From an uncultured Ruminiclostridium sp. (GTDB taxonomy: Bacteria; Bacillota; Clostridia; Oscillospirales; Ruminococcaceae), in assembly GCA_947629925.1 (NCBI GenBank), contig CANRFO010000007.1:1-64000 (forward strand): a stretch of DNA of 64,000 bases, written 5' to 3'. The position numbers were made by a program, and so were the translations under genes. Position 1 is the first letter of the stretch, and every line of letters starts with the position of its first letter. The notes under the pieces are model-generated. The model did not search any database. It saw only the letters and a list, made by a program, of their open reading frames with translations, and was not told the origin of the DNA. Positions 7,755 through 15,079 of this stretch are shown in pieces.

Positions 7755-7798
7755 GAAAAATTTGTATATTGCCACAATTTTTTTAAAGGAGAACAGCC

Positions 7799-8272
7799 AT
7801 GCCTGACGTAAAAACCAACGCTATGCGTATTCTTGAGCAGCAGAAGATCCCGTATTTCGCCCATTCGTACCCTCACGGAAAGGAACCGCCAGACGGAGCC
7901 GAGGTGGCAAGACTGCTGGGTCAGGATCCTGATAAGGTTTACAAGACCCTTGTTACAAAAGGCGGGAACGAGTATTTTGTTTTTGAAGTCCCTGTGCTCA
8001 AAGAGCTTGACCTGAAAAAAGCCGCAAGGGCTGTCGGGGCAAAATCCGTGGAAATGCTCCATGTGAAGGATATAAACAAAGTCACAGGCTATATACGCGG
8101 CGGATGTTCGCCGATAGGCATGAAAAAGCAGTACAGAACAGTCTTCGCGCAGGAATGTACCCTGTTGGACACCATTATAGTGAGCGCAGGAAAGGTGGGC
8201 TTTCAGATAGAAGCTTCTCCTCATGACCTTGTAAAAGCAGTCGGCGGGATTATTGCCGATATAACTTTGTGA
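7799..8272 (+). CDS. ybaK: Cys-tRNA(Pro) deacylase, YbaK family
   Basis: A 157-residue YbaK/EbsC-type protein that hydrolyses cysteine wrongly attached to tRNA(Pro). Family marks are TNAMRILEQQKIPY, the catalytic-Lys segment DKVYKTLVTKG, VPVLKELDLKKAARAVGAKSVEM, the glycine-rich YIRGGCSPIGMKK and SAGKVGFQIEASPHDL. Length is typical. The start follows AAAGGAGAA. It diverges from the MntR-like gene and is followed by a separate HU unit, so it looks monocistronic. Confidence 0.93.
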   Translation: MPDVKTNAMRILEQQKIPYFAHSYPHGKEPPDGAEVARLLGQDPDKVYKTLVTKGGNEYFVFEVPVLKELDLKKAARAVGAKSVEMLHVKDINKVTGYIRGGCSPIGMKKQYRTVFAQECTLLDTIIVSAGKVGFQIEASPHDLVKAVGGIIADITL

Positions 8273-8345
8273 CTATATTGACCCCCTAAAACTTGTGCAA
8301 TCTGTCAAAAAATTTACAAAATTTGAATTATTTTGTAAATTATCA

Positions 8346-8374
8346 TTGACAAATGCCGTTTACTTCAGTATAAT
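8346..8374 (+). promoter_or_regulatory. strong promoter for the HU gene
   Basis: Perfect -35 TTGACA (8346-8351) and -10 TATAAT (8369-8374), 17-base spacer, about 40 bases before the start at 8414. Confidence 0.9.
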
Positions 8375-8413
8375 GCATATATAAACATCTACTTTAAACG
8401 GAGGATTATTAAA

Positions 8414-8695
8414 ATGACTAAGGCAGAACTTGTTTCAGCTATTGCTGAAAAGACCGGTTTCACCAAGAAGGATTCAGAGGCAGCTCTCACCGCTGTTCTT
8501 GCAAGCGTTACAGACGCTCTCAAGAAGGGCGATAAGATCTCTCTCGTTGGCTTCGGTACATTTGAAGTAAGAGCTCGTGCCGCAAGAAAGGGCATCAACC
8601 CCCAGACCAAGAAGAAAATCAACATCCCTGCAACCAAGGTTCCCGCATTCAAGGCTGGTAAGGCTCTGAAAGAAGCCGTTGCTAAGGTTAAGTAA
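8414..8695 (+). CDS. hup: HU family nucleoid DNA-binding protein
   Basis: A 93-residue basic protein matching HU from end to end: MTKAELVSAIAEKTGFTKKD, the GDKISLVGFGTFEVRARAAR strand, and the DNA-clamping arm GINPQTKKKINIPATKVPAFKAGK. HU bends and packs DNA as a dimer. Codon use is biased to those favoured in highly expressed genes here (such as GTT, CTC and AAG), in line with its perfect promoter. It is followed by a strong terminator, so it is a single-gene unit. Confidence 0.96.
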   Translation: MTKAELVSAIAEKTGFTKKDSEAALTAVLASVTDALKKGDKISLVGFGTFEVRARAARKGINPQTKKKINIPATKVPAFKAGKALKEAVAKVK

Positions 8696-8713
8696 GTTAA
8701 AACCAAAGTCAAG

Positions 8714-8747
8714 AAAACGGGGTGCTTTACGGCACCTCGTTTTTTTA
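8714..8747 (+). terminator. terminator after HU
   Basis: Stem AAAACGGGGTGC with GCACCTCGTTTT around a TTTACG loop, followed by more T, 18 bases after the HU stop. Confidence 0.88.
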
Positions 8748-8748
8748 G

Positions 8749-8777
8749 TTTACATTTTCCTTTGTTTGTGATATACT
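8749..8777 (+). promoter_or_regulatory. promoter for the pyrimidine salvage genes
   Basis: -35 TTTACA (8749-8754) and -10 TATACT (8772-8777), 17-base spacer, just after the HU terminator and about 70 bases before the pdp start. Confidence 0.65.
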
Positions 8778-8845
8778 GTACCTGTAAGACCGTTAAATTT
8801 AAAGGCTTGTTATAAAAATGAGCCTGTATGTCATGGGACGGAAAA

Positions 8846-10168
8846 ATGAACATTATCGGAATTATTGAGAAGAAACGGGACAAAAAGCCGTTGACTGCCG
8901 ATGAGATACGTTTTTTCATCAACGGGTCATGCGACGGTTCTATCCCTGATTATCAGATCTCCGCTTTGCTTATGGCTGTCTGCATAAACGGAATGAGCGA
9001 TGAGGAGACCGCCGTTCTTACCGACTGTATGGCAAAAAGCGGCGATTCGATAGATCTCGGCTTCATTGACGGCATAAAGGTGGATAAACATTCAAGCGGC
9101 GGGGTCGGCGATAAAGTAACCCTTGCGGCAGCGCCTATGGCTGCGGCGTGCGGGCTTACCGTCGCAAAAATGTCGGGCAGAGGTCTGGGCTTCAGCGGCG
9201 GCACCATAGATAAGCTGGAGTCTATCCCGAATTTCAGGACCTCGCTTACCGAAGACGAGTTCAAGACTTTTATAAAACGTGACGGCATCGCGCTTATGAG
9301 TCAGACGAAAAACGTCGCTCCCGCTGATAAAAAGCTGTACGCTCTTCGTGATGTCACAGGAACGGTCCCAAGTATCCCGCTTATCGCCTCAAGTATAATG
9401 AGCAAAAAGCTGGCTTGCGGCTCCGACGCAGTCGTGCTTGACGTGAAATGCGGCTCAGGCGCTTTTATGAAAACCTTTGACATGGCGGTAAAGCTCGCCG
9501 TTGCCATGGAATCTATTGGCAGACATAACGGCAGGGAAGTGACCGCTTTGATAACAAATATGGATCAGCCTTTGGGAAACGCCGTCGGAAACGCTCTTGA
9601 GGTAATTGAAGCGGCGGAGACCCTGAAGGGGAACGGACCTCCCGATTTTACCGAGCTTTGTTATATAACGGCTTCGTTTATGCTCCTCGCGGGCAGGAAA
9701 GCAACTTCTCTTGCACAGGCGCGTGAAATGCTTGAAACTTCTGTAAGAAGCGGCGCCGCTCTTAAAAAATTCAGAAAATTCATTGAAAATCAGGGCGGAG
9801 ATTCTGCTGTTGCCGATAATACGGACCTTCTTCCGAAAGCGAAGGTGATCTACCCGCTCTTTTCTCCCGAAAGCGGCGTGATAACCGCCATAAACGGCGA
9901 AACGGTCGGTTCGGCGGCTCTCACTGTAAAAGCGGGACGCATGACGAAAAACGACGTGATCGACCATTCCGCAGGCTTTGTCCTTAAAGCAAAAGCGGGC
10001 GATAAAGTAAATAAGGGGGATATTCTTGCTGAAATACACGCTTCGTCCGAAGCTTTGGCAGAAGCTGCCGCAGAGCAGCTGCTGACCGCTTACCGATTCG
10101 GCGGAGCTTATGAAAAAAAGCCCATGCTGCTGGCATATGTAGATAAGGAGGGAATACACCATGATTAA
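8846..10168 (+). CDS. pdp: pyrimidine-nucleoside phosphorylase
   Basis: A 440-residue enzyme that splits uridine or thymidine with phosphate to the base and (deoxy)ribose 1-phosphate. The N-terminal helical domain (IIEKKRDKKPLTADEIRFFI, DYQISALLMAVCINGM) is followed by the phosphate-binding signature KVDKHSSGGVGDKVTL and the family block SGRGLGFSGGTIDKLESIP. The C-terminal domain ends in a biotin-carrier-like fold (GFVLKAKAGDKVNKGDIL). The chosen start at 8846 follows GGGACGGA and fits the family N-terminus; an ATG at 8828 adds six residues and is possible. Its last 8 bases overlap the cytidine deaminase gene, showing coupling. Confidence 0.94.
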   Translation: MNIIGIIEKKRDKKPLTADEIRFFINGSCDGSIPDYQISALLMAVCINGMSDEETAVLTDCMAKSGDSIDLGFIDGIKVDKHSSGGVGDKVTLAAAPMAAACGLTVAKMSGRGLGFSGGTIDKLESIPNFRTSLTEDEFKTFIKRDGIALMSQTKNVAPADKKLYALRDVTGTVPSIPLIASSIMSKKLACGSDAVVLDVKCGSGAFMKTFDMAVKLAVAMESIGRHNGREVTALITNMDQPLGNAVGNALEVIEAAETLKGNGPPDFTELCYITASFMLLAGRKATSLAQAREMLETSVRSGAALKKFRKFIENQGGDSAVADNTDLLPKAKVIYPLFSPESGVITAINGETVGSAALTVKAGRMTKNDVIDHSAGFVLKAKAGDKVNKGDILAEIHASSEALAEAAAEQLLTAYRFGGAYEKKPMLLAYVDKEGIHHD

Positions 10169-10580
10169 AACCGACATCTCAGACTGCCGTTTTGCCGACC
10201 TTGTTGAAAAGGCAAGGCAGGCAACGGAAAATTCCTACTGCCCTTATTCATCTTATAAGGTGGGCTCTGCCGTTCTTACCGACGACGGAAGAGTATTTAC
10301 CGGCTGCAACATTGAAAACGGGAGCTATTCCGCTGTTGTCTGTGCCGAGCGGGTTGCCGTGTTTAAGGCGGTGAGCGAGGGAGCAAAGCATATAGCCGCC
10401 GTCGCAGTTGCCTCCGACGAGGGAAGCCCCGTGCCTTTTCCCTGCGGCGTCTGCCGTCAGGTGCTCACCGAGTTCTGCACGCCTGATACGCCTGTGATAG
10501 TCTTTGACGGAGACCATTCGGTATACGATTTTACTCTTGACGAGCTTATTCCGTTCGCGTTTGAAATAGAGAAAGGGTAA
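10161..10580 (+). CDS. cdd: cytidine deaminase
   Basis: A 139-residue small-form (tetrameric) cytidine deaminase that turns cytidine and deoxycytidine into uridine forms, which feed the phosphorylase encoded just upstream. The zinc site is visible: CAERVA supplies one Cys and the catalytic Glu, and PCGVCRQVL supplies the other two Cys. TGCNIENGSYS is the substrate-binding block. The start at 10161 follows AAGGAGGG inside the end of pdp. It lies 3 bases before the GH5 gene, so the three are likely one transcript. Confidence 0.95.
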   Translation: MIKTDISDCRFADLVEKARQATENSYCPYSSYKVGSAVLTDDGRVFTGCNIENGSYSAVVCAERVAVFKAVSEGAKHIAAVAVASDEGSPVPFPCGVCRQVLTEFCTPDTPVIVFDGDHSVYDFTLDELIPFAFEIEKG

Positions 10581-10583
10581 AAT

Positions 10584-11768
10584 ATGAAAAAAACCATATC
10601 AAAAGTTTTATTGCTTTTTATTGACGCTATGATCTTATTGACTGCATGTTCGGACGGCGCCGCAACAAACCTGAAAGGGACAGGCGCCGAGATACCTGTT
10701 ATGGAGAGAGAAGCTTCGGTCCTTCCCGAAAGCGATGGGCTTGATTTCGTAAAGCAGCTTAAATTGGGCTGGAATTTAGGCAACGCTCTTGACGCCGACG
10801 CAAATTATCAGAATGAGGAAGCCTCAGAGACCGCGTGGGGTTCGCCCGTTATAACGGAAGAAATGATCTTGTCCGTAAAGAACGCGGGCTTCAATACCGT
10901 CCGTATTCCTGTGACGTGGCATAACCACATGGACGAAAGCTTCAAAATAAGCGAATACTGGCTGGGAAGAGTCAGGGAAATAGTGGATTACGCTTATAAA
11001 AACGGAATGTACGTCATTCTGAACGCCCACCATGATACAAACGAAGCATACTGCTATCCCACATACGAAACTCTCGACAGCTCCAAAGCGTACCTTACGG
11101 CTCTCTGGACGCAGGTATGCGAGACTTTTAAGGATTACGACGAGCATCTTATTTTTGAGTCGATAAATGAGCCGCGCCTTATCGGAACGGATAACGAGTG
11201 GTGGATAGATACCGCTTCCGACTTGGGCAAGGAAGCGATAGACTGCGTAATGCAGTTTAATCAGACCTTTGTCGATACGGTAAGGGCGAGCGGCGGGAAC
11301 AACGCCGAGCGCTGGCTTATGACGCCGAGCTACTGCGCTTCCTGCAATTATGCCTGCGACGATCTGTTCAGCCTTGCCGACGACCCCGCCTCCCGCACGA
11401 TCGTCTCCGTACATGCTTACGAGCCTCAAAGCTTTGCTTTGGACGGCGGCGGAGCCGATTCCTTTATGATTCGCCGCAATTCCGTCGTTGTAGATGATGT
11501 GATGCAGAAGCTTTACGATAAATTTACCTCAAAAGGTATCCCCGTCGTTATAGGCGAGTTCGGCGCCCGCGATAAGGATAATCTTGAATCCCGCATAACA
11601 TACGGCGCTTATTATGTCGCCGCGGCAAGAGCCGTGGGAATATCCTGCCTCTGGTGGGACAACAACGCCTTTGAAGGAAACGGCGAGCTTTTCGGACTGC
11701 TCGACCGCAAGACGATGGAGTGGAAATTCCCTGACATCGTCCTTGCCATGCTGGAAAATTGCCAATGA
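10584..11768 (+). CDS. GH5 family glucanase lipoprotein
   Basis: A 394-residue surface glycosidase. The signal peptide ends at a lipobox (LLTAC, Cys22). The domain from about residue 55 has the GH5 marks LGWNLGNALDA, TVRIPVTWHNHM, NAHHD, FESINEP with the acid/base Glu196, HAYEP, and VIGEFGA with the nucleophile Glu325, then WWDNN near the end. This pattern fits the GH5_4-type endo-beta-glucanase/xyloglucanase group; exact substrate is uncertain. It follows cdd by 3 bases, an odd pairing of salvage genes with a cellulase. A cassette-like element begins within 3 bases of its stop codon. No dockerin or carbohydrate-binding module is present. Confidence 0.9.
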   Translation: MKKTISKVLLLFIDAMILLTACSDGAATNLKGTGAEIPVMEREASVLPESDGLDFVKQLKLGWNLGNALDADANYQNEEASETAWGSPVITEEMILSVKNAGFNTVRIPVTWHNHMDESFKISEYWLGRVREIVDYAYKNGMYVILNAHHDTNEAYCYPTYETLDSSKAYLTALWTQVCETFKDYDEHLIFESINEPRLIGTDNEWWIDTASDLGKEAIDCVMQFNQTFVDTVRASGGNNAERWLMTPSYCASCNYACDDLFSLADDPASRTIVSVHAYEPQSFALDGGGADSFMIRRNSVVVDDVMQKLYDKFTSKGIPVVIGEFGARDKDNLESRITYGAYYVAAARAVGISCLWWDNNAFEGNGELFGLLDRKTMEWKFPDIVLAMLENCQ

Positions 11769-11812
11769 TGACATAAGCAGCCTGACTATTAGGCATTCCC
11801 GCATAAAATATC

Positions 11813-11842
11813 AAAAGCAGGCGAAGAACCGCCTGCTTTTTG
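11813..11842. terminator. terminator shared by GH5 and the GNAT cassette
   Basis: Arms AAAAGCAGGCG and CGCCTGCTTTT around a short A-rich loop, with T or A runs outside both arms. It can serve GH5 on the + strand and GNAT on the minus strand. A near copy is at 32312-32341. Confidence 0.75.
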
Positions 11843-11890
11843 CGTATAGAAGTGCATATATTGAAATTTATCTTACAGATAAATCAGAGT

Positions 11891-12310
11891 TTAACCCTCA
11901 AATGCGAACAAATTTCCCAGCGGAATCGTAAAGCCTAATGACTGATACATTTTAATATCACAATCCGCACATCCAACTGTGAGAGAAGCTACACCGCTTT
12001 CTCGGTATGCGAATCTGACTAACTGCCTTGCAATTCCCCTGTGCCGATATTCCGGAACAATGTAGAAATCTTCAAGCACGCCTCCCGTTTGGTAGTTAAA
12101 TGTGGAATAGGTTGGTGTGATGGAGCAGCACGCAACCGGTCTACCCTCATCCATACACCCGTAAAAGATGATTTTCCCCTTTTTTATAGCCTCAGAGAGG
12201 CTGTCAAAGTTCTCATCCGTAGGCGCTTCTTCTCCAATTTCCTGTTTGTAACCGAGGTGAAGCACTTTTAGTCCGTCCATATTTCCATTCGTGATACAAA
12301 TATATTCCAT
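11891..12310 (-). CDS. GNAT family N-acetyltransferase
   Basis: A 139-residue acetyl-CoA-dependent acetyltransferase. Residues 75-110 hold the core motif: LEDFYIVPEYRHRGIARQLVRFA, where RHRGIA is the Q/RxxGxG/A acetyl-CoA loop, followed by LTVGCADCDIKMYQSLGF, the usual motif B with YxxxGF. The N-terminus is less conserved, so the substrate is unknown. The start follows GGGGGAG. It is the cargo of cassette-like element A, which suggests acquisition separate from its neighbours. Confidence 0.85.
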   Translation of the reverse strand: MEYICITNGNMDGLKVLHLGYKQEIGEEAPTDENFDSLSEAIKKGKIIFYGCMDEGRPVACCSITPTYSTFNYQTGGVLEDFYIVPEYRHRGIARQLVRFAYRESGVASLTVGCADCDIKMYQSLGFTIPLGNLFAFEG

Positions 12311-12394
12311 TTGTTCTCCCCCTTTTCAAATCCCGATTTATCACATTCCTGTCATATCGGTAATCGGTAAGCCCTTTTTGTCAGGCTGTTTTTA

Positions 12395-13393
12395 TTATAA
12401 TCTGAGGCTTGCGACGGCGTTCAGGTCGCTTCCCGCTGTATTTCCCGCCATATATTCATAGTAGCCCTGGCTCCCTATCATGGCGGCGTTGTCCCCGCAA
12501 AGCGATACAGGTGGAATATAAAGCTTCATGCCCTTTTGCAGGGCTTTTTTCTCCAGCGTTTCCCTGAGCCCGCTGTTTGCGGCAACGCCCCCCGCAAGGG
12601 CTATCGTCTTATAACCGTTGTCCTCGGCAGCTTTTATGAACCGCGAGGTCAGTATTTCGCAAACCGTGTGCTGAAAGCTTGCCGCAAGGTCGTTTACGTT
12701 TATTTTTTCGCCCTTTTGCTCAGCGTTGTGAACTAAGTTTATCACCGCTGTTTTAAGACCCGAAAAGCTGAAATCGTAAGGATTTTCGGTTTTGGGAACG
12801 GGCAGCTTATACCTTGAAGGATCTCCCGATTTTGCCGCTTTATCAATGTGTATCCCGCCGGGGTAGGGAAATCCCATAGACCGCGCCGCCTTGTCAAATG
12901 CTTCTCCCGCCGCGTCGTCAAGCGTTCTTCCTATTGTCTGAAACTCGGTATAGTCGTTGACCTTTATGATATGCGAGTGTCCGCCGCTTGCCACAAGGCA
13001 GATATAAGGCGGCTCCAGCTCAGGGTGAGCGATATAATTTGCGGCGATATGTCCCTTTATGTGATGAACGGGGATAAGCGGCTTTTTTTTCGCAAGAGCC
13101 GCTCCTTTTGCAAAATTCACTCCTACAAGAAGCGCTCCTATAAGTCCCGGTGCATACGTCACCGCTATCGCGTCGCACTCGTCAAGGCTCATGCCTGCCT
13201 GTTCCAGCGCTTCGCTGCAAACTCCAACTATATTTTCGCAGTGCCTTCTCGAAGCTATTTCGGGAACAACTCCTCCGTAAAGCTTATGTTCTTCTATCTG
13301 CGTTGCGACGACATTGGAGATGATCCTTCTTCCGTCCTCGACCACCGCGCAGGCAGTTTCGTCGCAGGATGATTCGACAGCAAGTATCTTCAT
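12395..13393 (-). CDS. tsaD: tRNA N6-threonylcarbamoyladenosine transferase TsaD
   Basis: A 332-residue protein that transfers the threonylcarbamoyl group to A37 of tRNAs reading ANN codons, working with TsaB and TsaE. The ASKHA-type fold is seen in LAVESSCDETACAVVEDG at the start, the metal-binding HHIKGHIAANY (HxxxH), LVASGGHSHI, ALAGGVAANSGLR and CGDNAAMIG. Length is usual. TsaB and TsaE are not next to it. Its stop codon lies inside the outer repeat of element A, so the element abuts the gene end without breaking it. The start is 13393, with an AT-rich upstream region. Confidence 0.96.
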   Translation of the reverse strand: MKILAVESSCDETACAVVEDGRRIISNVVATQIEEHKLYGGVVPEIASRRHCENIVGVCSEALEQAGMSLDECDAIAVTYAPGLIGALLVGVNFAKGAALAKKKPLIPVHHIKGHIAANYIAHPELEPPYICLVASGGHSHIIKVNDYTEFQTIGRTLDDAAGEAFDKAARSMGFPYPGGIHIDKAAKSGDPSRYKLPVPKTENPYDFSFSGLKTAVINLVHNAEQKGEKINVNDLAASFQHTVCEILTSRFIKAAEDNGYKTIALAGGVAANSGLRETLEKKALQKGMKLYIPPVSLCGDNAAMIGSQGYYEYMAGNTAGSDLNAVASLRL

Positions 13394-13463
13394 ATATTTA
13401 AATCCTTACAAGTAAAAAATTCTTTTAATTCATTATACACCCAAATCCGCCAAAAATCAACTG

Positions 13464-13492
13464 TTGACAAAAGACGTGAAAAGTTATATAAT
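13464..13492 (+). promoter_or_regulatory. promoter for tmRNA
   Basis: Perfect -35 TTGACA (13464-13469) and -10 TATAAT (13487-13492), 17-base spacer. It ends about 17 bases before the mature tmRNA 5' end. Confidence 0.88.
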
Positions 13493-13509
13493 AATATTGC
13501 GCCTTAAAA

Positions 13510-13860
13510 GGGACCGTAAAGGTTTCGACGGGGGCTGTGAACCTTGCCAAGCATGCAGAGTTCTCCTAAACTCTTTAATAATGGGTAAATTAAAATTAAA
13601 CGCAGATTACACATCTGAACCCGTAGCTGCCTAATTGCAGCTGCCGTCCTGCCGAAGAGTACTGCGGCTTCGGTTCGGGCGTCATTCAGCAGTGAACGTC
13701 CTCGGCGATAGCCTTGTAACCGTTGATGTACCAAAGGGCTGCCAACTCGCTGTCCCGTCTGTCGGAAAGCGATGAGGGAGATTTTAAAGGCTGACTAAGC
13801 ATGTAGAAAAGTGAGCGGATCGGCTTTCGGACGCGAGTTCGATTCTCGCCGGTTCCACCA
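13510..13860 (+). ncRNA. ssrA: transfer-messenger RNA (tmRNA)
   Basis: One-piece tmRNA of about 351 bases that rescues stalled ribosomes with SmpB. The 5' end GGGACCGTAAAGGTTTCGAC is the family hallmark; its first seven bases pair with CGGTTCC near the 3' end, which carries the encoded CCA. The T-arm GAGTTCGATTCTC is clear. The tag frame starts at GGT 13584-13586 and ends at TAA 13632-13634, giving GKLKLNADYTSEPVAA. This starts like the Bacillus tag (GK) but ends in VAA, not the common LAA. Pseudoknot-forming segments occupy 13640-13800. Confidence 0.95.
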
Positions 13861-14119
13861 GCCGCTGAGCGGCTTCAATGCGCTCCCAATCCACGGGAGC
13901 GTATTTTTACATTTACCGCCCAAAAAACTTTTTGGCAGCGAAACGAAGCGGCTGAGCGGCTTCAATGCGCTCCCAATCCACGGGAGCGTATTTTACATTT
14001 ACCACCCAAAAAACTTTTTGGCAGCGAAACGAAGCGGCTGAGCGGCTTCAATGCGCTCCCACCCCACGGGAGCGCATTTTATATTTACCACCCAAAAACT
14101 TTTTGGCAGCGAAACGCAG
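13861..14119 (+). repeat. three tandem 86-87 base units of terminator-like hairpins
   Basis: Units start at 13861, 13948 and 14034 and are about 95 percent alike. Each holds three hairpins in order: a GC palindrome (GCCGC-TGA-GCGGC type), GCGCTCCC with GGGAGCGT followed by a T-rich run, and CCAAAAA with TTTTTGG. A partial fourth GC palindrome follows at about 14118. The first unit abuts the CCA end of tmRNA, so its middle hairpin is the natural ssrA terminator. No open reading frame is credible here; reading frames through the repeats are by-products of the repetition. It fills the gap to the phosphoesterase gene. Confidence 0.9.
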
Positions 14120-14152
14120 CCGCATGAGCCGCCTACTCACAAAGGATAAAAC

Positions 14153-15031
14153 ATGAAACTATCGAAAAATTCAAGACCCGCTGATTCTCTCGAAGCCGTA
14201 AAGCGCCGTTTTAAGCTTTCCCCTGCAAAAGCCGTCGTTATTTTCCTTGCGGTCATTTTCTGCATTTATCTGGCGATCGGTCTTTACAGCGGTCTTTGCA
14301 TAAGATATTACACCGTGGACAGTGAAAAGATAAATGCGAACATTAGGATCGTCCTTGTAACCGACCTTCATTCCTGCAAATACGGCGAAGGGCAAAGCGA
14401 GCTTATCTCCGCCGTAAAGGAGCAGGACCCCGATATTATAGTCCTCGCAGGTGATATTTTCGACGACCTTCGTCCCAATGACAATACAAAAATTTTTCTT
14501 CAGGGCATATCCTGTGTTTGCCCCTGCTTTTATGTTACGGGAAATCACGAGTTCAGAGTCGACGAGAACACATTTGAGGAAAATATGGATACTCTTGAAA
14601 GCTTAGGCGTCACTGTCCTTTCGGGAGAAGCGATACAAGCGGAAATAAACGGAGTTTCTTTGAACATCTGCGGCGTTGATGATCCTGAGGGAGCAAAAGG
14701 CTTTGCATATCAGCTTGAAAGCGTCGCGAAGCAGGCTGATCCAAAGCTGTTCACACTGCTCCTCTCCCATCGTCCCGAACGGTTTGACAGCTATGTAGGT
14801 TACGGTTTCGACCTTGCCCTTTGCGGACATGCTCACGGTGGACAGTGGCGTGTGCCTTTTCTTATAAACGGCGTTTACGCGCCCGATCAGGGGCTTTTTC
14901 CGAAATACGCAGGCGGTCTTTATCAAAGCGGCGGAACAACTATGATAGTGAGCCGCGGGCTTGCCCGTGAAAACGTACCCATACCGCGTATCTATGACCG
15001 CCCCGAGGTCGTTGTTATCGACATAACATAA
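14153..15031 (+). CDS. membrane-anchored metallophosphoesterase, YkuE/YaeI-type
   Basis: A 292-residue protein with a single N-terminal membrane segment at about residues 24-46 (AVVIFLAVIFCIYLAIGLY). The calcineurin-like domain follows: LVTDLHSCKYG (DxH), LAGDIFDD (GDxxD), YVTGNHEF (GNHE), LLSHRPE and CGHAHGGQWRVP (GHxHGGQ), which give the two-metal site. Related proteins are secreted or surface phosphodiesterases; the true substrate is unknown. The start follows AAAGGATAAA at the end of the tandem repeat array. It likely has a promoter in or near the repeats, but none is clear. Confidence 0.9.
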   Translation: MKLSKNSRPADSLEAVKRRFKLSPAKAVVIFLAVIFCIYLAIGLYSGLCIRYYTVDSEKINANIRIVLVTDLHSCKYGEGQSELISAVKEQDPDIIVLAGDIFDDLRPNDNTKIFLQGISCVCPCFYVTGNHEFRVDENTFEENMDTLESLGVTVLSGEAIQAEINGVSLNICGVDDPEGAKGFAYQLESVAKQADPKLFTLLLSHRPERFDSYVGYGFDLALCGHAHGGQWRVPFLINGVYAPDQGLFPKYAGGLYQSGGTTMIVSRGLARENVPIPRIYDRPEVVVIDIT

Positions 15032-15038
15032 ATAGTAT

Positions 15039-15066
15039 AAAAAGACCTGCCATAAGCAGGTCTTTT
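15039..15066. terminator. bidirectional terminator between phosphoesterase and GH5 operon
   Basis: Perfect 11-bp inverted repeat AAAAGACCTGC / GCAGGTCTTTT with a CATAA loop between convergent genes. Confidence 0.85.
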
Positions 15067-15079
15067 CTTTTTATTCATT

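Larger units (their letters stand above)
11771..12398. mobile_element. cassette-like element A carrying a GNAT gene
   Basis: Candidate single-gene cassette in the gap between the convergent GH5 and tsaD genes. The outer ends are inverted: CAGCCTGAC at 11778-11786 and GTCAGGCTG at 12380-12388, within longer imperfect repeats. Inside are a terminator, GTATAGAAGTGC (11844-11855), the palindrome ATTTATCT-TAC-AGATAAAT (11866-11884), the gene, then the leader AAATCCCGATTTATCACA (12328-12345) and CTGTCATATCGG (12349-12360). The same parts in the same order occur in element B at 32.27-33.15 kb around an unrelated gene. No transposase or integrase is present. Mobility is inferred from the pattern, not shown. 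Confidence 0.4.

Noticed and set aside
9455-10177. Minus-strand open frame opposite pdp
   Set aside because: No motif, no ribosome site, fully overlapped by a well-supported gene.
11771-12398. Classical integron cassette with an attC site
   Set aside because: No GTTRRRY/RYYYAAC core pair of attC type is seen at the ends and no integrase is present; the TIR-like ends fit better with another mechanism.
13861-14119. CRISPR array
   Set aside because: Units are 86 bases with no unique spacers and no cas genes are near; hairpin content explains them as terminator repeats.
13811-14156. Open frames running through the tmRNA 3' end and the tandem repeats
   Set aside because: They repeat the same residues with the 86-base period, lack ribosome sites and arise from the repeat itself.
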